From Nematocida ironsii (lineage: Eukaryota; Microsporidia): DNA of 60,563 bases. Made by a program: the position numbers and the translations under genes. Shown in pieces: positions 38,420 to 48,775 of the stretch (the first letter of the stretch is position 1; the number at the start of each line of letters is the position of its first letter). Under the pieces are notes generated by a model. The model saw only the letters and a list, made by a program, of their open reading frames with translations, was not told the origin of the DNA and did no database searches. The stretch is taken from NCBI GenBank assembly GCA_001642415.1, contig LTDK01000039.1:1-60563 (forward strand), given 5' to 3'.

Positions 38420-39130
38420 AGGTGTCTTATTCTGTTAGTAATAGTATAATATAATTATACTGTAATAATAAAAATATCTTGTAGTAAATTTAGACTAATT
38501 ATATAATACACAATGTGTAATAAGTAATGTAATAAGTAATGTGTAACAAGTTATGAATGATGTGTAATAAGTAGTGCACAGTGTATTATTTATTGTACTA
38601 TGTGTTATAAGTTATGTTATATCTATTATTTATTGTGTAATGTGTTATAAGTAGTGCATAATGTGTAATAAGTAGTGTACAATATGTAATAAGTATTGCG
38701 CAGTGTATTATTTATTGTACTATATGTAATAAGTAATGCACAGTGTGTAATAAGTTATGTACAATGTATTATAAGTAGTGCACTATGCGTAATAAGTGAT
38801 GTACTGTGTGTAATAAGTGATGTATTATTTATTATTTATTATATACTGTGTGTAATAAGTAGTGCACAGTATATTATTTATTGTGTAATATGTAATAAGT
38901 TATATACAATGTGTAATAAGTAATGAATAATGTAGTGTATACTATTTATTATACTATGTGTATTATATACTATTTATTATACTATGTGTATTATATACTA
39001 TTTATTATATACTGTGTAATATGTACTATTTATTATATACTGTGTAATATGTACTATTTATTATACTATGTGTATTATATTATGTTATTTATTGTACACT
39101 TATTATTTAGTATTTTATTTTATTTTATTT
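38420..39130. repeat. Intergenic palindromic repeat tract before TBP
   Basis: Units TGTGTAATAAGTAATG, TACTATGTGTAATAAGT and TATTATACTATGTGTATTAT fill this spacer. The two short plus-strand frames (38696-38923, 38923-39150) are translated repeat. The last 20 bases before the TBP ATG at 39131 are TATTTTATT runs. Confidence 0.7.
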
Positions 39131-39700
39131 ATGGAAGTAGATTTGAATAAACATCCTTCTGGATTGGTTCCTACAATACAGAATATTGTGGCTACTGTTA
39201 ATTTATGTTGTAGATTAGACTTAAAAGCGATTGCACTGGGTGCTAGAAATGCAGAATATAACCCTAAGAGATTTGCTGCTGTAATAATACGTATACGTAA
39301 GCCACGTACTACTGCATTAATATTTGCTAGTGGTAAAATGGTCGTAACTGGTGCCAGATCAGAAGAAGATTCAAAAATTGCTGCTAAGAAGTACAGTATA
39401 ATAATCAGAAGGTTAGGATACCCCGTTAGATTCACTGAGTTTAAGATACAAAATATAGTAAGCAGTTGTGATACTAAATTTAGTATACGATTAGAAGGAT
39501 TAGTATTTGGTCACAGTAATTATAGTAGTTATGAACCAGAATTATTCCCTGGTCTTATATACAGAATGGTTAAGCCAAAAATAGTCTTATTAGTATTTGT
39601 ATCTGGTAAAGTAGTACTTACAGGGGCTAAGCACAGAGAAGAAATATATCAAGCATTTGAGAATATATATCCTGTATTAAAACAGTATAGAAAGGGTTAG
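39131..39700 (+). CDS. TBP: TATA-box binding protein
   Basis: I take the ATG at 39131 (MEVDLNKHPSGLVPTIQNIV); the longer frame upstream is translated repeat. The 189 residues are almost only the TBP core, with two saddle halves: LVPTIQNIVATVNLCCRLDLKAIALGARNAEYNP (about 12-44) and the matching second half (FKIQNIVSSCDTKFSIRLEGLVFGHSNYSSYEPE, about 100-133). Each half includes a strand pair like FASGKMVVTGARSEED and FVSGKVVLTGAK, and PELFPGLIYRM is the conserved end-loop segment. TBP nucleates Pol I, II and III initiation. The long N-terminal arm of animal TBP is absent. The conserved phenylalanines of the first half are partly replaced (NPKRFAAVI remains). Confidence 0.9.
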   Translation: MEVDLNKHPSGLVPTIQNIVATVNLCCRLDLKAIALGARNAEYNPKRFAAVIIRIRKPRTTALIFASGKMVVTGARSEEDSKIAAKKYSIIIRRLGYPVRFTEFKIQNIVSSCDTKFSIRLEGLVFGHSNYSSYEPELFPGLIYRMVKPKIVLLVFVSGKVVLTGAKHREEIYQAFENIYPVLKQYRKG

Positions 39701-39946
39701 TAATTAATAATAATAGTATAATAAATAATAATTTATAAATATTGTGTAATAAGTATTGTATACTTAGTAGTAATAGTGTAATAAGTATTGTATACTTAGT
39801 AGTAATAGTGTAATAAGTAATATATTATATTATACATTATACAGTAATTAATAAATAGTATACATAGTATAATAAATAATAATTTATATGATATATTGTG
39901 TAATAAGTAGTATATGATATATGATATATTGTGTAATAATTAATAT
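39701..39946. repeat. Intergenic AT-rich repeat tract
   Basis: TGTGTAATAAGTATTGTATACTTAGTAGTAA and similar units fill the gap between the convergent TBP and nucleoporin genes. Confidence 0.65.
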
Positions 39947-42900
39947 TTATTGTTCCTGTGAAGGCTTCTTGAATAAAGAAGATGTATTTGATGATGAACC
40001 CAGTCCTAATTTACTATTTCCTTGTGTGAATGGGTTACTTTGTCTTTGTAACAGATTAAAGGATGGATTACTCTGCTGTGAAAATATTCCACTATTAAAC
40101 CCACCAGAAGTAGGCTGATTAGACTGGCCGAATATAGAACCAGTAGGAGTAGGCTGATTAGACTGACCGAATAATGAACTACTCTGATTAGGCTGTGTGG
40201 ACTGGCCGAATATAGAACCAGTAGGAGTAGATTGACTGGGTTGACCAAACAAAGAACCACCAGAAGTAGATTGATTAGACTGACCGAATAATGAACTACT
40301 AGGAGTACTCTGCTGACTTGGTTGATTAGACTGACTGAATATAGAACCGGTCTGTGTAGACTGACTGAATAATGAACTACTAGTAGGGACAGTCTGCTGA
40401 CTGGCCTGACTAAACAGAGGATTACTTGATGTATTCATCTGACTGGTCTGACTGAATAATGAACCATTACTTGATGTACTCTGCTGTACAGGCTGATTGG
40501 GTGTACTGGTCTGCACTGACTGACTGAATAATGAATTATTCTGTGTACTGCTCTGACCGGACTGACTGGGTGTACTCTGACCAAATAATCCACCACTTGG
40601 TGTACTTGTACTGGTCTGATTTGACTGACCAAATATAGAACCACCAGTAGGAGTACTCTGACTGAATAATGAATTATTATGTGTACTGGTCTGACTGGGT
40701 GTGCTCTGCTGACTGAATATAGAACCACTACTGGGTGTACTTGTACTGGTCTGCACTGACTGACTGGGTGTACTGGTCTGACTGAATAATGAATTATTCT
40801 GTGTACTTGTACTGGTCTGTGATGTGTTACTCACTGATTGTGTACTGGTCTGTGATAAATCCTTAATAGGGATGGGATTGATACTCTCCTTAGAATTATT
40901 ACTGCCCCGTGCTTGAATCGTTTTTAAGAATGTCTGCTCTGCTTCTGTGCTGAATATCCTGTCTATTAAAGAAATATCCTGTACACTGCTTACTTGTGCT
41001 GGATGTATGCATAGTTTCTTAAAACACTCTGTAAGCATGGATAGTGTACTGTCCCTGGTTGGTGGTAGAATAATACTTTCTTCTATCTTATGAATCTGAT
41101 CTGTGCCTAGTTCTAATGGCTTACTGTATATACTAATACTATTAGGAGATATTTGATCTTCTGATTTACCCATGGTATACGTGGATATATTGAATATCTT
41201 GGATATTCTTGTGTTAATATACTCTATCTCCTTGGAATAATCTGGTGGTGATGTACTTATTACTTCTTCCATCTTGTTTAGTCTGCACTGTATCAGTACA
41301 AGTAGTGCACTCACTTTCTCTTGGATAAGTTTCCTGTCCTCTACTTCTTGTGTTAAGTGTGATAACTGATCCTTAACTAGAATTATAGCTTCCTCTACTC
41401 CTGATAAGATATTCTTTACACTTACTTCTTTATCTGATACATCAAATACTTCAATACTCTGTAAAATACGCTTACACTGATGGGATACTTCCCTGATCTC
41501 TTGAATATCATTCTTAACAGATACGATCGGATTCTTAAATGAATTATCTAACCCATCTAACATATCTTCTATTTTCTTCATTGGACTATTCCTAACAGGA
41601 ATGTCTAATAAAACTGTTTTTTTAACAGAAGATTCTTTTTTTTCTTTTTTTATATTTAAATTCTTTAAAGAATAATTTAAAAAATCTTCTTCTGTAGGAT
41701 TATTAGACTTATCCATTACTGAGTCACTCACAGAATCAGAAATATCCAATGATGAATCAGTCATAGACTCATCACTAAGCGTATTATCATATACTGGCTT
41801 AGTACCAGGCATATCACTAGGCATATTAAATAGGCTATTACTTGGCTTAGTATCTGGCTTATCACTAGGCATATTATAATCCACTGACTTAGTATCTGGC
41901 TTATCCTCCGCTGGCTTAGTATCTGGCTGATCCTTTACTGGCTTATTACTTGGCTTAATATCTGGCTTATCCACTGGCTTATTAAATAGGCTATTACTTG
42001 GCTTAGTATCTGGCTTATTAAATAGGCTATTACTTGACTCATTCACTGGCTTATTACTTGGCTTAATATCTGGCATATCCACTGGCTTATTAAATAGGCT
42101 ATTACTTGACTCATTCACTGGCTGATCCTCTACTGGCTTAGTATCCTTATCACTGCTTGTGTGTGGTACTAAATTAGACAGTGATAATAAAGTGAGTGGT
42201 GAAACTGATTTGTTTGTGTCTTCCTTTGAATTATCTTCTGAATTATTCCTTGTATCCGTGTTAGAAAATGAACTATCCTTATCATGTGTGATAATTGTAT
42301 CAGATATACTTGTCTTATTATTTACTTCTTTATCTGTGATTCCTGATGGGGATAATTCTTCTTCAGATGTACTCACTGGAATACTTGTGGTATTATAATT
42401 TACTTCTTCTGATGAATTTGGTACTGATATGGTTGTAGATGATTCTTCATTCTCTGATGATTCTGAAATACTTCTGGGATGAGATTCTTCTGGTGATTGT
42501 GATGAATCCTTATACGTTATTATGGGTTCATCTAATTCTATTTTATGTTCTTTATTACGCCGTGTGCTGATATACTTAGATGGATCAGATACATCTAATA
42601 CCATCCCATATAAATATACATTTAAATTGGTTTCTACTGCAATGGTTGGTCCTTGTATGATCTCTTTATCTTCCTGATTAATACTCTCTAATACAGTTGA
42701 TTCTAATACGTACATATTAATCAGAGTGTGCATTAATGGGACTGATAATCCATCTGATTCTTCTTCTAATTGATACTTCTGGGCTGTACTCTCATTTACT
42801 ATAATATACTCTATATCCACTGATTGTCTGTGCCCTATAATTAACATACACTTAATTGGTCCTATATTCTTACACTCCTTTATAATATACCCATTATTAA

Positions 42901-43549
42901 TAAAATCATCCTCGTCCTTGATCATGTCATTTACGTCATCATCCATGTCCTCATCTATATCTATTGATAAATTAACCGTTATTTCTGTATTTCTTATTAT
43001 TTTAAGAATATTTTCCGTTATTATTAAAATATCCTCACCTACTAAGAATATTTCATACTTATCCTTAACAGGAACCCTTCTTACTTCAGTTAGCCCTTCT
43101 ACTGTATACAGAATCACTTCATGATCCCTTCTCACTAAGAAATGTGTTTCTGACAATATAAAACCATTCGATTTCATTGAAAATACCTCATTCATTAATA
43201 AGTCATGGATACTTAACCGGCCATTCTTCTGTATAAATATCTTATCTAGTAATACTCTTGCTGTATCATTTACTTCTACTCTCTTCTGTTTTTTTAATAC
43301 TCCCTCTTTATACTTGTACTCTATTAAATCCGTATGCTCATTCTGTACCCAGAGACTGTCACCATACGCCCCAGAAAAGGATCCTTTTATGGTTATCTCA
43401 TTAGAATATCTCATACTGATTAATTTTAGTTCTGTTCTGTTCTTGTTTGAGAATATTATTCTGCTCATGAACTCTCCTTCTACTCTCAGTGAATCTCTGT
43501 CTACATTATTCTCTTCCTTAATGAATTTTACTGAAAGAACTTCATCCAT
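39947..43549 (-). CDS. FG nucleoporin (Nup214/Nup159-like)
   Basis: The 1200-residue protein has an N-terminal region (1-330) of repeated short strands resembling a beta-propeller. A long charged and S/T/N-rich linker follows (about 330-640), with an array of NKPVDKPDIKPS units (about 473-586). A helical coiled-coil region (about 660-770) and a C-terminal FG region (about 896-1190) full of SLFSQ, SIFGQ and SLFGQ repeats complete it. That order matches Nup214 of the cytoplasmic side of the pore, which binds mRNA export factors; yeast Nup159 has the FG region centrally. The family match is by architecture. The repeats are encoded by simple DNA and are probably length-variable. It should cooperate with Ran (33736-34428). 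Confidence 0.7.
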   Translation of the reverse strand: MDEVLSVKFIKEENNVDRDSLRVEGEFMSRIIFSNKNRTELKLISMRYSNEITIKGSFSGAYGDSLWVQNEHTDLIEYKYKEGVLKKQKRVEVNDTARVLLDKIFIQKNGRLSIHDLLMNEVFSMKSNGFILSETHFLVRRDHEVILYTVEGLTEVRRVPVKDKYEIFLVGEDILIITENILKIIRNTEITVNLSIDIDEDMDDDVNDMIKDEDDFINNGYIIKECKNIGPIKCMLIIGHRQSVDIEYIIVNESTAQKYQLEEESDGLSVPLMHTLINMYVLESTVLESINQEDKEIIQGPTIAVETNLNVYLYGMVLDVSDPSKYISTRRNKEHKIELDEPIITYKDSSQSPEESHPRSISESSENEESSTTISVPNSSEEVNYNTTSIPVSTSEEELSPSGITDKEVNNKTSISDTIITHDKDSSFSNTDTRNNSEDNSKEDTNKSVSPLTLLSLSNLVPHTSSDKDTKPVEDQPVNESSNSLFNKPVDMPDIKPSNKPVNESSNSLFNKPDTKPSNSLFNKPVDKPDIKPSNKPVKDQPDTKPAEDKPDTKSVDYNMPSDKPDTKPSNSLFNMPSDMPGTKPVYDNTLSDESMTDSSLDISDSVSDSVMDKSNNPTEEDFLNYSLKNLNIKKEKKESSVKKTVLLDIPVRNSPMKKIEDMLDGLDNSFKNPIVSVKNDIQEIREVSHQCKRILQSIEVFDVSDKEVSVKNILSGVEEAIILVKDQLSHLTQEVEDRKLIQEKVSALLVLIQCRLNKMEEVISTSPPDYSKEIEYINTRISKIFNISTYTMGKSEDQISPNSISIYSKPLELGTDQIHKIEESIILPPTRDSTLSMLTECFKKLCIHPAQVSSVQDISLIDRIFSTEAEQTFLKTIQARGSNNSKESINPIPIKDLSQTSTQSVSNTSQTSTSTQNNSLFSQTSTPSQSVQTSTSTPSSGSIFSQQSTPSQTSTHNNSLFSQSTPTGGSIFGQSNQTSTSTPSGGLFGQSTPSQSGQSSTQNNSLFSQSVQTSTPNQPVQQSTSSNGSLFSQTSQMNTSSNPLFSQASQQTVPTSSSLFSQSTQTGSIFSQSNQPSQQSTPSSSLFGQSNQSTSGGSLFGQPSQSTPTGSIFGQSTQPNQSSSLFGQSNQPTPTGSIFGQSNQPTSGGFNSGIFSQQSNPSFNLLQRQSNPFTQGNSKLGLGSSSNTSSLFKKPSQEQ

Positions 43550-43599
43550 TAAAAATAAATTTAGTTGGTATTTATACTTGAAAATATATTACACATTGT

Positions 43600-43892
43600 A
43601 CTAATAATAATAATTAATCAACATGTATTATTTACTAGTACATGTGTATAAAGTACTATTATTAAGTATATGTGTATAAAGTATTATTATTTACTAGTAC
43701 ATGTGTATAAAGTATTATTATTAAGTATATGTGTATAAAGTACTATTATTAAGTATATGTGTATAAAGTATTATTATTAAGTATATGTGTATAAAGTATT
43801 ATAATATGTTTATGATTTATTATGCTTAGTGTAATATAAAATAGTCTCTGTACTAGAATATCTTATACTATGTGTATAAAGTATTATTATAA
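43600..43892. repeat. Tandem repeat of about 27 bp in a minus-strand spacer
   Basis: TATATGTGTATAAAGTATTA or CATGTGTATAAAGTACTATT, with an ATTAAG or TTTACTAG link, occur six or seven times from about 43625 to 43805. The array lies before the start of the minus-strand nucleoporin gene and ends near the stop of 43893-44345. Confidence 0.7.
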
Positions 43893-44345
43893 TTAGTCTA
43901 TCCTGTGTACTCTGCTTAAATTACCTGCTACAACATATAATGGGAACGTACACACATGAACTATCTCATACTTATACAACCCCTCCTGAACACGCCCAGA
44001 TACTTGTACAGGAATAGTCCCATGAATTAATGAATACATCCCAGTCCCAGTAGGATTGGTCTTTATTTCACTTGTTACAGTGCCATTCTTGATTATCTTC
44101 AGAAGAATGAACTCAACTGATAGTTTAACATACACTTTTGGATCTGTCCCTGTGATAATTCCGACATTATCGAGTACTCCAATACTTTCTGTATAACACA
44201 TGATAACCCCTTTTAAGGCTTTAATGTATAACCCAATATATTTATTAAGGTATTTATACGTATACTCTGTTATATTATTTAATTGGTATGGATAAATTGG
44301 TATTCTCATAACGGTCTGTACCCTTTGAAATTGAACTCCTTCCAT
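43893..44345 (-). CDS. RPA43-like RNA polymerase I subunit (Rpb7 family)
   Basis: The 150-residue protein has an N-terminal region (RIPIYPYQLNNITEYTYKYL, about 14-33) and a segment (KALKGVIMCYTESIGVLD, then YVKLSVEFILLKIIKNGTV) that resembles the N-terminal tip domain and start of the OB fold of RPA43. SLIHGTIPVQV (about 113-123) fits the region where RPA43 has LLVHG or similar. The Rpb7/Rpc25/RPA43 group forms the stalk of RNA polymerases. The length (150) is short even for microsporidia. Rpb7 or Rpc25 are alternatives. The ATG at 44345 begins MEGVQFQRVQ. Confidence 0.5.
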   Translation of the reverse strand: MEGVQFQRVQTVMRIPIYPYQLNNITEYTYKYLNKYIGLYIKALKGVIMCYTESIGVLDNVGIITGTDPKVYVKLSVEFILLKIIKNGTVTSEIKTNPTGTGMYSLIHGTIPVQVSGRVQEGLYKYEIVHVCTFPLYVVAGNLSRVHRID

Positions 44346-44697
44346 GGTTATTTCATATTGTAAAAATAAAAATAAAATAAAAATTTTAAATAACGGAAAT
44401 TAAAAAAAAGAATAATTTATAACACTATGTGTAATAAATACTGTGTATTATAAATAGTACGTATGAATATTATTTATTATATAATGTATCATAAGTAAAT
44501 ATAATTTATAATTTATAATTTATGCATTAAATGAATTATTATTGGTATAATTAAGTGGATTATGTGATTATTGTGCTGTATAACCTGAAAATTAATTAAA
44601 ATTAATTTTATGCATAATTTACAGTTATTTTTAGGGTTTATTGAAAATATTTATTTTTTAAAGTATTTAATTAAGGAAAATATTTTTTACTGTTTTT
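44346..44697. other. Divergent spacer between RPA43-like and LGF genes
   Basis: The first 130 bases contain copies of the TGTGTAATAAATA repeat, and the rest is AT-rich. The LGF TATA-like element seen at 17936 and 21007 is not found here. No gene seen. Confidence 0.5.
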
Positions 44698-47442
44698 ATG
44701 ATTCATTACTACTGGATTTGTCTCCTGATGATTACAGGAATAAGGAGTCAGCTTGCATTAAATGAGTGTATAGAAGTAGTAAATTGTGATATAGCACAAA
44801 GTATGTTTGGTACAGCAAGAATTAACCCGGATGGACCACTTAATTTACTCAGAGGATATTTCTACTATAAAAATGGACTTATCCAGAATAAACGGGATTA
44901 CTCCTCTGGAATAAATTCTATTTTCTCATTGAAGTATGAGCCAGAAAGTAGAGTGAATACCCCGAAATATTCATTTACACTAGGAACAAACCCTGTAGAA
45001 CACTTTCCTGATACTAGAACAGTAAGAGACCATTATTTAAGTGAGTTTAATGCATGTCTTATTAATATGTTCTTTGATACTGGGAGTAATTCAATAATGA
45101 ATAGGGTTAATATTAGAACATTCACTGGGTTCCTTAAGAATTTACAGTTTAACTCTAAAGATGGATATAAAATACTGGCTGCATTATTTCTTCTCTCTGA
45201 AGGAATTGACATACCAATTATAGTAGAAAAAATAGAAGGTCAATATTCTATTAGTCTAAGAAATATAACAGATGATACAGAAATATTCAATATTTGTATA
45301 GATGAGTCTATAAGTAAGCCTATGCAGAGTGCAAATAATACGATGAATCTATCTCATAGTATTCTAAGAATTATTGAATTTTTCATTATGAATAGGACTA
45401 ATCCAATGCTTGTACTGAATAATGTGTCTGCAGAGCCTACTGCGTACTCAGACTTTAAAAAAGCTGGATTTTTAAACACTCCACGGTTCTTGATACAAGC
45501 ATATATCTACGATTTTCTTGACTGCACAGAGCATGCAGAGAATTTTATTTATATTGTGTACACTATGCTTGAGGAGATGTTTTTATCAGATAATTATATA
45601 CCAATGAATAATGAAGAAAGGAAAATGGTTAAATCTACTTTCACACGGTGTTTTTCATTTGAAAATTCTGAGTGTAAGAAAACCTATGAGTATTTAGATG
45701 ACATAGTGAACATAGAAAAGATGTTGAATAGAAATAGTATAGTTCCATTTTCTGATGCGTATACACTGCCCACGTATACTAGAATACCCAAATACTCTAA
45801 TATTACAAATGACTTCCAAATTGAAGAGGAGTACTTTGATAATTCTGTTGAAGCAGCAATACTTGGTATAATGTGCTGTATAGCTTATGATCCAGAAACA
45901 AAAGAGTATACTACTGAGCACATGCAATATGCATCAGATGAACTAAAATGGTTCTTTAATGAATACAGGATACCAAATGATGAAACGTCTTTTGAAATGC
46001 ACAGAGATTGGAATAAAACTGTATCTAACCTAAGTGATAAATGCATCAAGTACTCTCAGAATGGAAATCAGCTTATAAGTGGAATATTGAATATAATTCT
46101 GGTTATCCAGGAAATAACAGGAGCACCAGAAGAAGATAAAGAGTATATTCAATTATGTATTGAAAAAATGCTTTTAAATAATACACCTGCGCCAAGTTTT
46201 ATTAGAAAACTAGAAGAGTATATTTTAGGTCTAATTATGTTTCTGTCTAAGAACGAGGATGTAAGTGTGTCCTTTGGTAAAATAGAAAAAAGATTTATAC
46301 AGAATACTAATACATCGGATATGTTTGGTGATATATTCATAAGGTATAGATTTAATGGACTCTGCAGTGGATTAAACGTAGGAATATTTAATGGTGGTGC
46401 TTCTCTAACCCTGAAAGTAGTGAATACTGACAAAATTAGACAATTTATTTCTAATTGTTTGAACATAAGGGATAAGTATGTGAAAGATAATAGATTTATT
46501 AGCTGCCTTCTGATGAATTACATAGGCATACTAGTAAATGGCCTTAGATCTTATTTAAGTGATGTGTCTAATACGATGCATGCGGCTAGAGAAATATATA
46601 TGTGTGATAATATAGAACAGATATTTTTATGCGGAAGGATTTCTGATTTGGAGTATAAAAAGAACCTGATAAAGTTCTTTTCTCTTATTTTCATGAATGA
46701 AAGAATGACTCCAAATGATAATGCATTCCGAGTTATATCTAATTTGCTGGGAAGTATTCCACTCTGTAATTTAGACTTACAGCTAGAAATTATTCCGTAT
46801 GTTGTATATGGATATTTATGGGCAAATCTGGAAGAGAATATTATATGTACTGAAAAACAGTATATAGATATACTAAATAATAGCATAGAAATAGGAAAAT
46901 TGTTCATGTATATTGTTGATATGCATACACCAGAGACTCTAATCTGCACTCTGAAATTGTTTGTAAATCTAAGAAAAAGCAGTGTAACTGGAGTAATAAA
47001 CCCACTACTGCACTCAAGGTATCTAATGAAAATAATCCAGCATTTGTTTGTATGCGATAATATTGATAATTTACAGATACTTAGAGATTTAATAAAGAGT
47101 AAGTGGAAGTCCTGTGATTATATGAACGATATAATTACTCTTGCATGGTTTGTCTGTGCATGCACAGATCCTCAAACACCATATCCTGTGCTTAAAAATG
47201 TGTATGACTTAGTCAACAACAAAAATGAAGTCTGGTACTTAGATAGAATACATGCGCCCGAGAAATACTTAGAAGTTGTTAGCGTCCTTGAAAGGCTGAG
47301 AAATAAGCTGAAAACAAGAAAAGGAAAAGAAACCAAGCTTAATAAGCTCATATGCCTTTTCAAGCAAACAGAATGCATCCCTAAAAAAATGTCGTTCAAA
47401 AAGAGTCTTACGCAGTGCTTTAGTATACCAATTCGGGCATAA
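44698..47442 (+). CDS. Large-gene-family secreted protein (plus-strand copy)
   Basis: The 914-residue protein is a complete paralogue of 14964-17903. A signal peptide (IHYYWICLLMITGIRS) is at the very start. The blocks KILAALFLLSEGIDIPIIVE (about 159), EPTAYSDFKKAGFLNTPRFL (about 244), AILGIMCCIAYDPETKEYTT (about 384) and NAFRVISNLLGSIPL (about 672) all align. The end is basic (LRNKLKTRKGKETKLNKLI). Its upstream region lacks the ACTATATAAGAG promoter shared by the minus-strand members, so its expression may differ. Secretion is inferred from the signal peptide; molecular function is unknown. It lies between housekeeping genes, far from the other copies. Confidence 0.8.
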   Translation: MIHYYWICLLMITGIRSQLALNECIEVVNCDIAQSMFGTARINPDGPLNLLRGYFYYKNGLIQNKRDYSSGINSIFSLKYEPESRVNTPKYSFTLGTNPVEHFPDTRTVRDHYLSEFNACLINMFFDTGSNSIMNRVNIRTFTGFLKNLQFNSKDGYKILAALFLLSEGIDIPIIVEKIEGQYSISLRNITDDTEIFNICIDESISKPMQSANNTMNLSHSILRIIEFFIMNRTNPMLVLNNVSAEPTAYSDFKKAGFLNTPRFLIQAYIYDFLDCTEHAENFIYIVYTMLEEMFLSDNYIPMNNEERKMVKSTFTRCFSFENSECKKTYEYLDDIVNIEKMLNRNSIVPFSDAYTLPTYTRIPKYSNITNDFQIEEEYFDNSVEAAILGIMCCIAYDPETKEYTTEHMQYASDELKWFFNEYRIPNDETSFEMHRDWNKTVSNLSDKCIKYSQNGNQLISGILNIILVIQEITGAPEEDKEYIQLCIEKMLLNNTPAPSFIRKLEEYILGLIMFLSKNEDVSVSFGKIEKRFIQNTNTSDMFGDIFIRYRFNGLCSGLNVGIFNGGASLTLKVVNTDKIRQFISNCLNIRDKYVKDNRFISCLLMNYIGILVNGLRSYLSDVSNTMHAAREIYMCDNIEQIFLCGRISDLEYKKNLIKFFSLIFMNERMTPNDNAFRVISNLLGSIPLCNLDLQLEIIPYVVYGYLWANLEENIICTEKQYIDILNNSIEIGKLFMYIVDMHTPETLICTLKLFVNLRKSSVTGVINPLLHSRYLMKIIQHLFVCDNIDNLQILRDLIKSKWKSCDYMNDIITLAWFVCACTDPQTPYPVLKNVYDLVNNKNEVWYLDRIHAPEKYLEVVSVLERLRNKLKTRKGKETKLNKLICLFKQTECIPKKMSFKKSLTQCFSIPIRA

Positions 47443-47765
47443 GCAATAAAACACTAACATTTACTCATTTTACTATTTCTAACTATTTTATATTTTCATA
47501 AAATACAAATATGTACAAAGAACCCATAGAAGCCTTGTACAAGTGTACGGATTTATTTTAAATAAAATTTAAATTCAAATAATCAGAAATAGCTAGAAAT
47601 ACTCTAAAATAATAAAACATTTACAAACCCATAGTGTCATTATAGACTATATAATAGACGCAGCAATGCACATACTAAAACAGCCATAAGTACATATAAC
47701 TAGAATATGCACTAAATAGACCAAATAGATGTTAATTTTAATTTTAATTTTTGTTTATACTACGC
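47443..47765. other. AT-rich spacer
   Basis: A decayed ATAACCCGAW-like run (AATAATCAGAAATAGCTAGA) lies at about 47578-47597. Nothing else recognised. Confidence 0.5.
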
Positions 47766-48101
47766 ATGTGTGAGGAAGAGCGTACTAAACACGCAATAAA
47801 TCCTAGACAATATCATCCAAGCATTCGTTTGGTGTGTAATACAGACCAAGAAGTATACATTCGGTATACTATACTCTGTGAAAGCACAATGCTAAGAAAA
47901 ATGGTTGACAACCCAGCATTTATTGAGTGCGAAGACAACACAATTAAACTCCCTATTAACTACCGGTGTTTACAGAGAATAGTAGAATATCTTCACTATA
48001 AATATAATTACAGACAAAATAGAATGGAAGTACAGGATTTTAAGATAGAAGACCAAGAATCACTAGATCTATTAGAAGTATCTGCATTCCTTAGATTATA
48101 A
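47766..48101 (+). CDS. Elongin C (Skp1/BTB-fold)
   Basis: I take the ATG at 47766 (MCEEERTKHAIN, 111 residues). The protein matches Elongin C, with RLVCNTDQEVYIRYTILCES as the first strands of the Skp1/BTB fold, MLRKMVDNPAFIECEDNTIKL as the next, and CLQRIVEYLHYKYNYRQNRM as the helix-KVRY-type segment typical of Elongin C. The end, LDLLEVSAFLRL, matches the conserved LELLMAANFLDC-type tail. Elongin C pairs with Elongin B and BC-box proteins in Cullin ubiquitin ligases or with Elongin A in transcription. No partner is visible in this window. Confidence 0.85.
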   Translation: MCEEERTKHAINPRQYHPSIRLVCNTDQEVYIRYTILCESTMLRKMVDNPAFIECEDNTIKLPINYRCLQRIVEYLHYKYNYRQNRMEVQDFKIEDQESLDLLEVSAFLRL

Positions 48102-48289
48102 TTTCAGATTATATATAGATTTAAGAATGACTCTATAAAATACAATAAGTAATACATTTGATTTTAGGTTATTCTTGGTTGTACAGTATATAAAACAAAC
48201 AAAGCAAGAATATCCTGAAATTATCTGTATTATTTCTTATCTTATACAAAATCTAGAATAAAACTCTTCAGTTATTTATTAATTATTCA

Positions 48290-48775
48290 TTATTTCTTTT
48301 CAGACTTGCTTTTTTTTCTTTTATGTACGTTTTCTCTTTTTTTCTTTTCGTTTTTCGTTTTACGGTAGTAAACCATATAAACAAGCATTTTTGGAGCAAC
48401 AACCAAGACTAAAGAAATAAAATTTACTATAAACAAAAAATTACTAAACTTAGCAAATCTAGCACCGCACAGAAAGAGCACCACTGGGAAAAGTGTAAAA
48501 AAACTCATTCCAGATGATCCTTTTAATTGAATCATTAATTGCTCCCAGAAGGTTAGTCCAGAATATTCTGGGTTGAATGGATCCCCAAGAATTGCATGGA
48601 AAAATACAAATGTGATTATGTTGTACAGCCAAATAGTAACTGTCCATGCAATTGACTTGCTGACCATTTGTGTAAGAATAAAGAGAACAGTTCCTGTGAG
48701 CAATGTCTGGCCAAACCAGGTGGATGGCTCTAAAGACCACTCGACGTTAGGAGAAATATATGCCTCACATGTCAT
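48290..48775 (-). CDS. ORM1: ORMDL-family regulator of serine palmitoyltransferase
   Basis: The start is the ATG at 48775 (MTCEAYISPNVEWSLEPSTW, 161 residues); the frame can be read 12 codons further only from a GTG. ORMDL features are clear: WTVTIWLYNIITFVFFHAILGDPFNPEY aligns with the N-terminal helix and GTPF region. LTFWEQLMIQLKGSSGMSFF aligns with the THWEQMDYG motif, and LFIVNFISLVLVVAPKMLV with the last helices. ORMDL proteins sit in the endoplasmic reticulum membrane and restrain sphingolipid synthesis. The C terminus is unusual: 25 residues, almost all K, R, E and S (KTKNEKKKRENVHKRKKSKS), in place of a short tail. Confidence 0.85.
   Translation of the reverse strand: MTCEAYISPNVEWSLEPSTWFGQTLLTGTVLFILTQMVSKSIAWTVTIWLYNIITFVFFHAILGDPFNPEYSGLTFWEQLMIQLKGSSGMSFFTLFPVVLFLCGARFAKFSNFLFIVNFISLVLVVAPKMLVYMVYYRKTKNEKKKRENVHKRKKSKSEKK

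Noticed and set aside
38696..39150. Two plus-strand ORFs before TBP
   Set aside because: Translated repeat units; the TBP start at 39131 is well supported.
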